Shown in pieces: positions 1 to 11,900 of a DNA stretch of 64,000 bases. The notes under the pieces are model-generated. The model was not told the origin of the DNA and searched no databases. It saw only the letters and a list, made by a program, of their open reading frames with translations. How positions within the stretch are numbered: the stretch's first letter is position 1; the number at the start of each line of letters is the position of its first letter. The stretch is from Spisula solida (lineage: Eukaryota; Mollusca; Bivalvia; Venerida; Mactridae): contig OX365949.1 of assembly GCA_947247005.1 (NCBI GenBank), forward strand, positions 5,466,001 through 5,530,000, in the 5' to 3' direction. Both the position numbers and the translations under genes were made by a program.

Positions 1-1026
1 TTGTCAGTTAGTCTTATATGCACAATTATTTTATTGCATTTTGTTGATAATTGGTAGCCCAATATTCCAATTACTGGTATAATGTGATTTTCTTCATAAC
101 ATCAAGGATGATAGAGCAATAAAATATCACAATTTATGTGCATAATGTATAGAGGGTATACATTTTTGCTGCACATCTTTACGGGCATACAGTTTAAATT
201 GTCATTTTAGTCTAATTAAAGCATATCAAGTGAAGGTATTAAGTCTATTCAATAATTTAAAATCATACTAAAGCAAAAGAATTACCAAAATGTTCGGACT
301 CGGACATCTCATGGTCAAGTTCAAGCTATAGTAAATTGTTATGACAAATTTTCGTTTATCCAGGTTTCCTAACAATTGTTAAGTAGATCACATTATAGGA
401 CAGCAGATTCTTCTAACCCGTTTTCCTGAACCATATCCTAACTAGCCAATACAAACTTACCCTTCTTCAAGGAACCAGCAACTTCTCCACATGTGGAGTA
501 CAAAGATGCTTTTCGTTGAAGGGTATGACCTGCCCGGACCTGATATTGAACCTGTATCATTCAGATATTTTTGTGTTTTACTTATGTCCTTATAAACAAC
601 ACAATATACTTTGTAACTTAATTATATTGTAACTCATGCTTTTGATTAAGTTCAAGCTATTTCATTAACAGAGGTAATTATTTAAAGTGAGCATTGCAAG
701 ATTGCAATTATCAGTTTTATCTTTAAAGATTTTTTTCCAATAACTAAGTCATTCACAAATACGAAAGAAAAGTCTGTACATGCTTTGCATTAAATTAGTA
801 AAAAATATTATTGTATGCTAGGTCATTAAAAATTATAAACAATTGGGTCAAATCTTATTTAAAAATTGTGAAATAAAAATCATTCTTTTGCGACATCCCA
901 GAAGTTCTAAACCTGTGTCATACTTGAAAAAAACTACCAGACATTCAATCAGAAAAGTTCTACCAAATATCAACCTTAAACAACATCACCAAAATCCAAA
1001 CCTCTACTTTATCACAGTGACCATCA
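1..1026. other. No gene seen; AT-rich flank
   Basis: No convincing coding exon, RNA gene or long repeat was found here. Around 474-535 there is a short stretch (GGAACCAGCAACTTCTCC and a following GGTATGACC) that resembles stretches near 33565 and 63511 in this window; it may be a worn short interspersed repeat. Confidence 0.5.
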
Positions 1027-2340
1027 ATAAAACCTCTACCTGAAATACACTTTTCTACAACCAAACCTCTACCTATAACATACATGTCTATAACCAAACC
1101 TCTACCTAAAACATACCTGTCTACAATCAAACCTCTACCTTTAAGATACTTGTCTACAATCAAACATCTACCTATAAGATACTTGTCTACAATTAAACCT
1201 CTACCTATAAGATACTTGTCTACAACCAAACCTCTACCTATAAGATACTTGTCTACAATCAAACCTCTACCTATAAGATACTTGTCTACAACCAAACATC
1301 TACCTATAAGATACTTCTCTACAACCAAACCTCTACCTATTAGATACTTGTCTACAATCAAACATCTACCTATAAGATACTTGTCTACAACCAAACATCT
1401 ACCTATAAGATACTTGTCTACAACCAAACCTCTACATAGAAGATACTCGTCTACAACCAAACCTCTACCTAAAGCATACTTGTCTATAACCAAACCTCTA
1501 CCTAAAACATACAACCAAACCTCTACCTATAACATACATGTCTACAACCAAACCTCTACCTAAATCATACTTGTCTACAACCAAACCTCTACATAGAAGA
1601 TACTTGTCTACAACCAAACATCTACCTATAAGATACTTGTCTACAACCAAACCTCTACATAGAAGATACTCGTCTACAACCAAACCTCTACCTAAATCAT
1701 ACTTGTCTACAACCAAACCTCTACCTAAATCATACTTGTCTACAGCCAAACCTCTACCTAAAACATACAACCAAACCTCTACCTAAAACATACATGTCTA
1801 CAACCAAACCTCTACCTAAATCATACTTGTCTACAACCAAACCTCTACATAGAAGATACGTGTATACAACCAAACCTCTACCTAAAACATACATCTCTAC
1901 AACCAAACCTCTACCTATAACATACTTGTATACAACCAAACATCTACCTATAATATTCTTGTCTACAACCAAACCTCTACCTAAAGCATACTTGTCTACA
2001 ACCAAACCTCTACCTAAAACATACATGTCTACAACCAAACCTCTACCTATAACATACTTGTATACAACCAAACATCTACCTATAATATTCTTGTCTACAA
2101 CCAAACCTCTACCTAAACATACATGTCTACAACCAAACCTCTACCTATAACATACATGTCTACAACCAAACCTCTACCTAAACATACTTGTCTACAACCA
2201 AACATCTATCTAAAGCATACTTGTCTACAACCAAACCTCTACCAAAAATATATTTTCCTACAATACAATAAGATATTTTCCTATAATAAACTTATTTGTC
2301 TACAACCAAACCTCTACCTATAAGATACTTTCCTAAAATA
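1027..2340. repeat. 33-bp minisatellite array
   Basis: About 40 head-to-tail copies of a 33-bp unit read as ATACTTGTCTACAACCAAAC followed by CTCTACCTATAAG, with point variants and a few shorter units. Because 33 is a multiple of three and the unit lacks stop codons in several frames, it is open on both strands and gives artificial 11-residue repeat proteins: a YLSTTKPLPIR-like repeat on + and LVVDKYLIGRG-like on -. No start context, splice signal or non-repeat protein sequence is attached, so I treat it as noncoding. A decayed tail of the same motif continues to about 2540. Confidence 0.95.
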
Positions 2341-3051
2341 AACTAATTTGTCTACAAAAAATCTCTACCTAAAAGACTATCACCAACAACAAATTTACTC
2401 ATCTACCTATAACACTTATAATGACCAAAGGCCAAACCTCTATAATAATTTCACCAACAACCAGAACTATACCTATAACACCAGCCCATCATCTGCCTAT
2501 AAAGCATAATCACCAACAACCAAACCTCTTCCTATAAGCTATAACCAACAATCTTTGATAATCATAATCACCGTCTACACAAAATAACAAGGAATGAGTC
2601 TATAGGACAAGAATTTCACCACTTGGCTATTTGACCATGTCAAGGGCTGTAACTCTGCTTATATTGAATGAATCTGAATTAAAAGCCCTAGCTGCACAAC
2701 TGCCCATAGTGACTAATACATGTATTCCCATTAAGTTTGCTGACAAGCTATGTTATATATGAAAAAGCCAAAATTCAGTATTTTAAGGGCCAATATACCA
2801 TAGTTCACAACAATTCAAGATATGCTAACTGATATTCCTACTAAGTTAATGTTTTTAGCTCAACCTGTAGCTAATTTTTCATGTTATGTGCAACTACTAG
2901 CAACAGATTGACTGACTACAATTACAAATAGTTTAATTCCCCCCCCCCCCCTCTCACCTTTTGTTGGGGCATAAAACCCAAATGTGAACAAAAATAAAGT
3001 TAGAATGTATATAAAATACAATTTTGTAGTCTAGCTAAAGACAGATCCCTA
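2341..3051. other. Decayed minisatellite tail and plain AT-rich DNA
   Basis: To about 2540 degenerate minisatellite units (CCAAACCTCTxCCTATAA) are still recognisable. The rest holds no coding signal. A 13-bp poly-C run lies at 2939-2951. Confidence 0.6.
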
Positions 3052-3443
3052 TTTATTATAGCTAATCAATGTATTATAGAGTTTTATCAATGAAAATAAC
3101 AGTGAAAATTGTGATATTTCACTGTTTTAGAAGCTAGTTCCATTACCATACAGAAAAAAACGTAACATTAACGGTGTCGGGCTTTAAATTATGCGTATCA
3201 TCATTATGGTGCCTTAATTGTCATGTCATAATGTTCCTATTTCAACGTCATTTTTCCAATTAAACCAATTACTGTACCATGAGAAAAGGAAGCATAATTA
3301 TAATAAATAGAAAATGTTATGATTTTTGGTAAAAGATCAAATTTTGTTTCTTTCGTGATCACAGAAATTCAAATTTTGACTTGTCTGTAATCACTCGATG
3401 AAAAAGAATTTGATCTTACACCAAATTCAACAAATATCATCTA
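3052..3443 (-). mobile_element. Dispersed hairpin repeat, copy 3 (reverse orientation)
   Basis: In reverse complement this matches the two + copies at 9374-9810 and 9866-10312. It starts with GATATTTGTTGAATTTGGTG and TAAGATC, contains the mirrored TGATCTTACACCAAAxTCAAC partner and ends in the CACTG-rich part. It is more diverged and shorter (392 bp). The family has an internal palindrome of about 150 bp but no transposase, so it looks like a non-autonomous element. Class unknown. Confidence 0.75.
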
Positions 3444-3466
3444 TGTATACATATTGTATCACACAA

Positions 3467-3640
3467 AAGGTCTAACTGAAGTTAGACTTTTATTATGAGC
3501 TTCACATTTTAGTGAATACAAGGTCTAACTCTAGTTGGACCTGTATTGCGCTGAACTTTATTGTGAATTAAAGGTCTAACTCTAGTTGGACCTGTATTGC
3601 GCTCAACTTTTCAGCGCAATATAGGACCAAGTCTCAAAAA
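3467..3640. repeat. Short tandem repeat, 50-bp unit, with hairpin
   Basis: Three units, the last two 50 bp apart (3521 and 3571), share AAGGTCTAACTCTAGTTGGA and CCTGTATTGCGCT. The last unit is followed by its own inverted partner, AGCGCAATATAGGACCAA, giving a hairpin around 3585-3630. A half copy (GAGTTGGACCTGTATTGCGC) recurs at 3790-3812. The inverted arrangement suggests transposon termini but no complete element could be bounded. Confidence 0.75.
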
Positions 3641-3820
3641 CCCCTTTTATGAACCCTTTTTAAAAATTATCAAGTTATCAGTTGATTTCTACTGCAAATA
3701 TATGTAAGCATTCTAATTTGTTAGGTTTTTATCAAAATAATAAAGAATCTAGTCAGTTTTTTGTCTCTCCTGAAAAGTTTTGAAAAAGTGAGTTGGACCT
3801 GTATTGCGCTCAGCCATCGA

Positions 3821-3920
3821 GCAGATCTTACTTATTGAAATTTATTAATAGATTATCGAAACATGAAGTCGGTTTGTTTTCCTTTTGTATAGTTCTCCAT
3901 GAGCGAGTCTTAAAATAATC
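3821..3920. repeat. 100-bp segment, perfect duplicate of 8131-8230
   Basis: Every base from GCAGATCTTACTTATTG to GTCTTAAAATAATC is identical to 8131-8230, in direct orientation and 4.3 kb apart. The flanks differ, so this is a recently moved or converted fragment. There is no coding content. Confidence 0.95.
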
Positions 3921-4499
3921 ATGGTTATTGCTAAAAAATAACCACATTTATTTTAGCGAGATCTGTGCAATAGTAATAGGTCCCTTCTTAACTCATTTCT
4001 AACCGAACGTTTTGAGTCCGGCTGATCCGGTCAATACAGAACTTTATTGCACTCGATGACGTCACTTCGTCTTTCCTGTATGTATCTCCAAGGGCAAAGT
4101 TTACAAAAATCCCACCCACCCTCCCTAATTTACTAGTGTAAAATCAAATTTAGAACAGGGGCCTAAATTCGTATTGCAGGTTCTGCCAATCACGGGTTTT
4201 ACTATGACTGGCCATTCTATGGCTTCTTTGTGTACCTTACACATAAAGTATACTACAGTTTCAAGTTCCGCTAGCTATTAATGGTATAGTGTAGATACAG
4301 TACATTATAATACTAATGTTGCGCAGATAAAGCATTATAGTTTGCATGGCAGATTAAGTCATGCTGGTATAGCTTATGTGTAGTAGACTTATGCGTAAGT
4401 AATTTGGGTTTGGTAAGGTTAACCACATGATTTAGCCTAAGTACAGGTAATTGACAGGGTGTATAACGCGGGTACTTCACAACGTTCTACGCGCGTTTA
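3921..4499. other. No gene seen
   Basis: Mixed AT-rich sequence without an ORF, splice pattern or repeat that I can name. Confidence 0.5.
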
Positions 4500-5345
4500 G
4501 TACGGGTTATGTATAGTGGGGTCATTGCACACAGTATATCACGGAGAATGCATACGATATGACGCGAGAAATGCACACGGTACAGTAGGGGTTATACACC
4601 CCGTATAGTGCGGTTATGCACACTACGTATTGTGCGGGTAATGCACTCGGTATGAAGCAGGTAATTATCACGGTATAGTGCGGGTAATTATCACGGTATA
4701 GTCGGGGTTATACACCCTGTATTGTGCGGGTATGCACACTGTACGTATCGTGAGGGTAATGCACACGGTATAGTGCAGGTAATGTACACGGTATAAAGCA
4801 GGTAATGTACACGGTATTGTGCGGGTAATACACACGGTATAGTGCAGTTAAAACACATGGTATAAAGCAGGTAATGCACACGGTATAAAGCAGGTAATGC
4901 ACACGGTATAGTGCGGGTAATGCACACGGTATTGTGCTTGTAATGCACACGGTATAGTGCAGGTAATGCACACGGTATAGTTCGGGTAATCACACGGTAT
5001 TGCGCGGGTAACGCACACGGTATAGTGCGGGTAATGCACACAGTATAGTGCGGGTAATGTACACGGTATAGTGCGGATAATTCTCACGGTAAAGTGCGGG
5101 TAACGTACTCGGTATTGTGCTTGTAATGCACACGGTATAATGTGGGTAATGCACACGGTATAGTGCGAGTAATGCACACGGTATAATGCAGGTAATGCAC
5201 ACGGTATAATTCTGGTTAGGCACAATTTGTGGTACAGCGGGGTATAGCACAAGTTTAAGAAGGTAACGCACACGGCTGAGAGGGAATTATGGAATTTAGG
5301 ACACGGTTGGTTTAGTGCAGGTAAAGCACACGGTATTGCGCGGTT
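4500..5345. repeat. 23-bp minisatellite array
   Basis: About 35 imperfect copies of GGTAATGCACACGGTATAGT plus GCG. The first few units (to about 4700) are more degenerate. The core GCACxCGGTA recurs in the next array, pointing to a common origin. ORFs over this block in several frames are repeats of the unit (ALPALYRVHYxx on the reverse strand) and are not credible genes. Confidence 0.93.
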
Positions 5346-5624
5346 ATGCATTTATATATATCAGTTTATGGGATTAATGTTTTAGGTAAAGCGCAGGTAG
5401 TTAGTAAAATGTGTCTAATTATAAGTCTGGTTAAGATGAAATGTGCCGGGCAATATCCGCTTGTCATTTTGAAATTAATGCTCTTAGGTGAAAAGATAAT
5501 GAATCTTGAGCTTCGCTCTTATAACGTTTCGTTAGGCGTTTCTCAACGATTCTTGTTTTTGACAGTGCGGGTTTTGCATGCCTGTATAAGGTGTTGGCAT
5601 ATGTCAAGTACTAGTACATGGTAT
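5346..5624. other. Spacer between minisatellites
   Basis: Non-repetitive sequence separating two related arrays. A reading frame running from here into the next array exists, but its second half is minisatellite, so no gene is called. Confidence 0.5.
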
Positions 5625-6165
5625 TTAGGAACGGTAGTGCTTGGTATTAAATGCACGGTAGTGCACGTAGCGTGTGGTATTAAATGCACGGTTGTGCAGG
5701 TAGCGCGTAGTAATAAATGCACGGTGGTGCAGGTAGTGTGCGGTATGAAATGCACGGCAATGCATGTAGTGCGTGGTATTAAATGCACGGTAGTGCAGGT
5801 AGCGCGTGGTATTAAATGCACTGTTGTGCACGTAGCGCGTGGTATTAAATGCACGGTAGTGCGTAGTATTAAATGCACGGTTGTGCAGGTAGTGCTTGGT
5901 ATAAATGCACGTTAGTGCATGGTATTATATGCACGGTGATGCAGGTAGTGTGCGGTATTATATGCACGGCAATGCATGTAGCGCGTGGTATTAAATGCAC
6001 GAATGTGCATGGTATTTAATGCACTGTAGGGCAGGTAGTGCTTGGTATTAATGCACAATAGTGCGTGGTATTAAATGCACTACCATAGTATTAACTACAC
6101 GATAGTATGCGGTATTAAATGCAAGGTTGTGCTTGGTATTGAATGTGTGGTAGTGCTTAGTATTT
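5625..6165. repeat. 33-bp minisatellite array related to the 23-bp one
   Basis: About 16 copies of a unit reading GGTATTAAATGCACGGTAGT GCAGGTAGCGCGT (33 bp), decaying after 6000. It shares the GCACGGTAxTGCxGGTA core with the 4500-5345 array and with a small relic at 7640-7755. Confidence 0.93.
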
Positions 6166-8130
6166 AAGGAACTTTGGTTATTTGTGGTTTTGAATGCATA
6201 GTTGCTCCCTGTAATTGGTTTAAAATTATTCGAGCGCCTAATAAAGTGAATTATTGCCATTTTCAAACATAACATGCATTCCAGCAATTATATAGACGTT
6301 TAGTCACATTCATGCTGCCTAAGTTGTTACATTTCCAGCAACAAGATGTTCGGGAAGAATGTATTGTGTGGCGAAATGCTTGATTCGAACCCTCAGCGAA
6401 AGGTGGACACAGGATGGTTAGGTTGAATATCATGTGCAGAACAACTTCCAGGACTAGCCTTTGAGTGCATGAGATCAACATTCCAAGGCTAACCCACAAA
6501 TCATTTGGTGAAGTATCATTACCTTATTTATATATTGGAGATACGGCTTCATACACCGTTTTGCGACGATCAGGAAGATCAATTTATATTTTAATATTAC
6601 CAAATGAGTATCTGGTGCAGACAAATAATCATACTTTTCATTTTATTCATATAAATATTGCTTGCTTAGTTGCATGTGCAGTTGCCCTACATGCTATAGG
6701 GCATATCGGGCAATAAGTTAGTAAGAAAGTAAATGCATGTGCAAGCTCTGACGTTTTTATTTATAACGCTCCAGTGGGTAAGGATTACGATACCCATTTT
6801 TATGGCACTAACAAAATTACAGGGTATCTTTCAAGTGTCTGTAACTACTAATACTGTATAGCCTATACACGTATTTCACTGTATCACTAAGTTACAATGG
6901 TTGCTTTTCCACGCTGGTACATATCTAGTGTAACTTTGTTGCGGTTGTTTTATAAACTACATATTGTACATATACATGTACTATAGAAGTCTAGCTTTCT
7001 TTAACCAAGGATGGCTGTCAATTTAAAGACAAGTAGGTGGGAAATAGTGTATGTATACATTAATAGCCAACGTGACGGGAGTTGAACATTATTCACTGGT
7101 GAATCGAATGTGTAAACAGTTTATTACTAGTATTATTTAGCAGCTTGCCTCCATTCTCGAATTCATTCGAAATGGCATGCCTTGTCCTTATTTATGTGGT
7201 AAAGTACCAGGGTATATTTATTTTTGTAGATATTTGTCACATTGTTCTGTTCAAGATTTTAATATTTCAGCAACATGTTGCTGGTGAAAATATTGGTCGA
7301 CTGCTAGACGATTCGAAGTTAGTGGAATATACCTGCCTGCGATGATTCGATATGTAGAGACTATGTCGTTCAAGTTGTGAAGTCGCTACTTTGTGCTGCG
7401 GAAATTCTAGCTTCAGAGCTTTAAAACTAGAACACAGTAGTATCATATAGTTCAAGTATTACTCGTAATATCGACTGTTGATTAAATCAGTACTATATAG
7501 GTCTATTTTGTCGTACGTGTAAGTTAAGGCATCCCCTGTATTAATCGCACGTCAAAAAACTAAAGGGTCTTGAATCGCTCGTATAGCATTATGTTAGGCG
7601 TTCTTGAGCTTCCCTTGTTCTTTGGCTAATACATCCTTGTTTTAGCACGGCAGTGATACACGGTGATGCGGGTCATAGCTGCTAACATGGCGGCGCTGCA
7701 AGGTAGTGCTGGTAATAAGTTGCACGGTAGTGCGGGTAATAACATGCCAGCACTACACAGTATTGCCTGGTCTGTACAATTCAAGCAGTAAAGCGGGGGA
7801 ATGCTTTAACTTACTTAATGAATTGAACATTTACATTTTGATAGCTCTGAGGCTGGGGTTTCTGTCAGAGCCACGAGTCATGCCAAGACGCATGCATGGC
7901 GGTTAGTCTTACGTAGCGGCCAAATACTTCCAAAAACTTAATTGACTCCTCAGTGCTTTCTTAGATGAACGCGATAGTGATTGTGATATGATCATACATA
8001 TGGTATATTATTACTAGAAAAATCATGACTATAATAGCTTAAAGATCTAACTGTAGCCATTTAGGGTATCTCGGTAGATCTTAATTTTATTGTTCTTTGT
8101 GCGATCTGACTGCAGCCGCATGGTACCACA
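6166..8130. other. No gene; scattered relics
   Basis: No exon is supported. A reverse-strand GAGGGTTCGAATCAAG (6370-6400) looks like a tRNA B box and may belong to a SINE relic. At 7640-7755 there are two or three worn units of the GCACGGTAGTGCGGGTAA minisatellite family. Everything else is unassigned. Confidence 0.5.
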
Positions 8131-8230
8131 GCAGATCTTACTTATTGAAATTTATTAATAGATTATCGAAACATGAAGTCGGTTTGTTTTCCTTTTGTAT
8201 AGTTCTCCATGAGCGAGTCTTAAAATAATC
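8131..8230. repeat. 100-bp segment, perfect duplicate of 3821-3920
   Basis: Identical over 100 bp to the upstream copy. Sequence to the left (CATGGTACCACA) and right (TCATATTCTATAAG) is unrelated to the flanks of the first copy. Confidence 0.95.
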
Positions 8231-8921
8231 TCATATTCTATAAGACCAAAAAATGAAAAAAAAACACAACAAATAAAAACAATATAGACCACAATCACAC
8301 GCGACAATGACAAACACAAACAGGAACAAGAGAAAAATGAAACTGAACAGCTACCAAGCCCTACTTTCATCTGCCAAATTGGCCCCAAAAAAGTGTTAGC
8401 GGGTGTTACAACACTGTGTGAATTGTGTAAACAATCTCGTAGATACATAAAATGAGTTTTATCTCATACACTGTAGATAGATAGCTTATATGGCAACATT
8501 TAATTGTAAACTACCAATAAACAAACATCTGCCAAAGTCATACCACATTATGAAGACGCTAAACGTCTATAAAAAATTATATAGTTACGTTTACTTAATG
8601 AATATATATAACATAGATATATATTAGTACGGTATATAATACGAGTAGTTGTGTATAAATGATATATGTCACTTTATTAATCTACAATATATGCATAGGT
8701 ATCAAAAGATTCCTCACACTCGTAGAATTTGGTGACCTGAAATAGTTCGTTACTAACTACATAGTAATTTGTTTAGTTTTTGGTAACACTCGGTCTTGTT
8801 TATGAACGGGTCATACATACAACAGATAAGATGGCTTGCAATATTACCCTATAATACTAGTACATGATAAACTGCTGTTAAATTTAATGCAGCAGTGGTG
8901 TGGCTGTAGTTGGCAGTGAAT

Positions 8922-11900
8922 ATGCAGTTTGATTTGTTATATAAGGAGTTAGGAGAGTATGGTTGCATGCAACGTTGGGTAACATGGGTGGCTGCCTCAA
9001 CCAGTTTATGGGCCGGGCTTCTTGTTTTGACATCTTTCTTCGTCTTGGTGATACCCAATCATAGGTACGTATACCATATCAACAGATTTCATGATACGCT
9101 TAAATTGAGTGCTGAAATGCGGAATGGTTTTAAAGCAAATTAATTTTATTTAATTGTTATTTTGCATTTTTGAAAGTGTGAAAATCAATCGAAGTAAAAC
9201 ATAAATTGTGTCAGGGTGCGCAAGCCGAAAGCGCATTTGGAACGATTCCTCTCCTTGACAAATAGCGTACTTGAGGTTTGTAGAAAAACAAATGACATAC
9301 TCCAATCATGACAAACAAGTATTTTGTCAAAAGTTCAATAAAATGACACAATAGTCCAAGCTTTTCTAATCATTATATAGAGGAAATTTGTTGAATTTGG
9401 TGTAAGATGGAATTTAGTTTCACCGAATGATCGCAGAAAATCAGTATTGTCACGAGTGGCGTAGCCATGAGTGAAAATTTAATTTTCTGTGATCACGAGT
9501 GATATAAAATTGATCTTACACCAAAAATCAACACATTTTCTGTTTATTATATGCATCAATTTCTCTTAAAATGTGCCGTAATTGACTAAATTGGAAAAAA
9601 TCACGTCGAAATTGGAACGTCACGACGTGAGAATTATGACGTCATGGTGACGTCACGCATATTTTAAAGCCCGGCGTCGTTGACGTTACGTTTCTTTTTC
9701 TGCGTGATACTGGAACCAGCTCCTAAAACGGTTAAAATAGCAAAATGGTAATTTCACTGTTATTTTCACTGAAAAATCTCCATAATCCATTGAAAGCAAA
9801 TAATAAATTCATTTAACCGAAAATATGCATTGACATAATATGTTATAACATGCTTCAACTGGTAATAAATAGAGGATATTTGTTGATTTTGGTGTAAGAT
9901 CGAATTTTATTTCATCGATTGATCACAGAAAATCAATATTTTCACAAGTGGCGTATCCACGAGTGAAAATTTAATTTTATCTGATCACGAGTGAAATAAA
10001 ATTAATCTTTCACCAAAAATCAACAAATTTTCTGTTTATTATATGCATCAATTTCTCTTAAAAGGGTACCGTAATTGGCTTAATTGGAAAAATCAGGTCG
10101 AAATTAGAACGTCACGACGTGACAATTATGACGTCATGATGACGTATCGTACATTCTTAAGCCCGGCGCCGTTGACGTTACGTTTCTTTTTCTGAACGAT
10201 ACTGGAACCAGCTTCGAAAACAGTGAAAGTAACAAAACGATAATTTCACTGTTATTTTCACTGTTATTTTCACTGAAAAATCTCCATAATCCATTGAAAG
10301 CTAATAATAAATTAGATTAAATATACGCTATAACGTAAGTAGGCTTTAGTGAATTTCAATTTGTTTCCAGGAAAACTGTTTTTTTAAAAGCCTACCGAAT
10401 ATCGTATAATAATACATGTACGTGTAAAAGGTTTAAACAACAATGTACGGCGTAAACACACCTACTCGATTATGTTTCAGATGCGCTATTCCAGGATTGG
10501 ATAACGATACATACGCTGTACAAAACGATTACCATCTTGCCGCCATTAACAGCACTATACCTGCAGCAGGTGCTGATGATGACTTTCCGTACGATCAATG
10601 TCATTATTACAAAGTGGTGGATAGTTTTGGCAATACCACAAAAGAAAAGTGTTCAACATGGGTCTATGATCACTCTATTTATGAGACATCTCTAGCTGCT
10701 GAAGTAAGACATTTTGTTTGAACATGGATTATGTTTTCGGTTTAAGAAATATAACATGCGAAAGACGTTTAATATTATGGGACACGGCTTCTCTTTCCTC
10801 GTATCGTGTTAGTTTCTTTTAAACGACTTGCATTTTAGTGCTGCATTCTTTTCGAGAGATTGTTTTAGATGTTTATGATCGCAAGATCCGCACACCTACT
10901 TCTAGATATTGAATGGATCACTTGGAATTTCCGTGAGGTATGATTGCTCTGTTCTCAGCGGACCTGTCCAAGGTAGATATCGAACTATTAAAGTGTCAAG
11001 CTACGGTTTTAAACAACATACATTATGTTTTGCATACTTATCATTTAAATCAATTTCGGTATATAGATATAACTTAATTTTTATACTTATTGGAAACGTA
11101 AGATCAAATGTAGTATTTACTATATTTTTGTAGTTCAATATGGTATGTGATAGGGCGTTCATGAAATCAAACGCACAGATGGTGACCTTTGCAGGAATAT
11201 TTGTCGGTTCCTTTGTAACTGGAGTTATTTCAGACAAGTAAGTCAATCATTCATTTTGTTCTGTCGTACCATTGGCAACAGTCATGTCCTTATCATGACG
11301 AGACAATTAACCATGGTGTTCACAGTTGCACAAGTTACTTTCACAAGAGTAAGTGAGATATTAGTTGATAAACAGTCCAAGGAACACTGGTAAAGTCAGC
11401 TTTTAGCTGCCTTATACTAGTATCACAACGTATGAACGACTGTATGTAAAGTAGAATGTTGTAATTGGATTTAGATGGTAGGAGTAAAAAACACAACAAG
11501 ATTGGTTGAATAATTTGAAATAGCAAGCTTATATACGAAAACATAATGACAAGTCGTACATATTTATTATAACGATTAACTTTCCTACCGTTCGCATACA
11601 CTTTATTCCGAAATGTTTGCTCATGTTACATAAAATCATTGAACATCGTTTGACTTTTTTTGAGAAAATTGTACACCGGCTACTTTTAAACATCATTTAC
11701 ATGGTGATTGGGCACGTTTCGTTTCAATAAGTGTACATATTATAACAGATATAACATTAACATATAATTTGCATGTTTTCAAATATTTTCAAACTGTGTT
11801 GTTATTGCGATAGAGGTAAAAAACAAACCGGCTATGTGATGCCGCAACTGTATGTTTACTGCATTGAATATGTATGTTTATTGCGATTATTAAAATTTAA

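Noticed and set aside
960..2323. Long forward and reverse frames encoding 11-residue repeats
   Set aside because: They lie wholly in the 33-bp minisatellite, exist on both strands at once and have no unique sequence or splice context.
4691..5351. Cys/Pro/Tyr-rich reverse-strand frames
   Set aside because: They are translations of the 23-bp minisatellite, present in three overlapping frames.
5346..5915. 189-aa forward frame
   Set aside because: The second half is the 33-bp minisatellite (IKCTVVQVARG repeat); the first half has no recognisable domain.
10909..11133. Alternative SLC22 exon with AG at its 5' edge and GTATG after NGSLGISVR
   Set aside because: The phase-0 exon at 11134 continues the family sequence (FNMVCDRAF) directly after exon 2; this segment matches nothing in the family.
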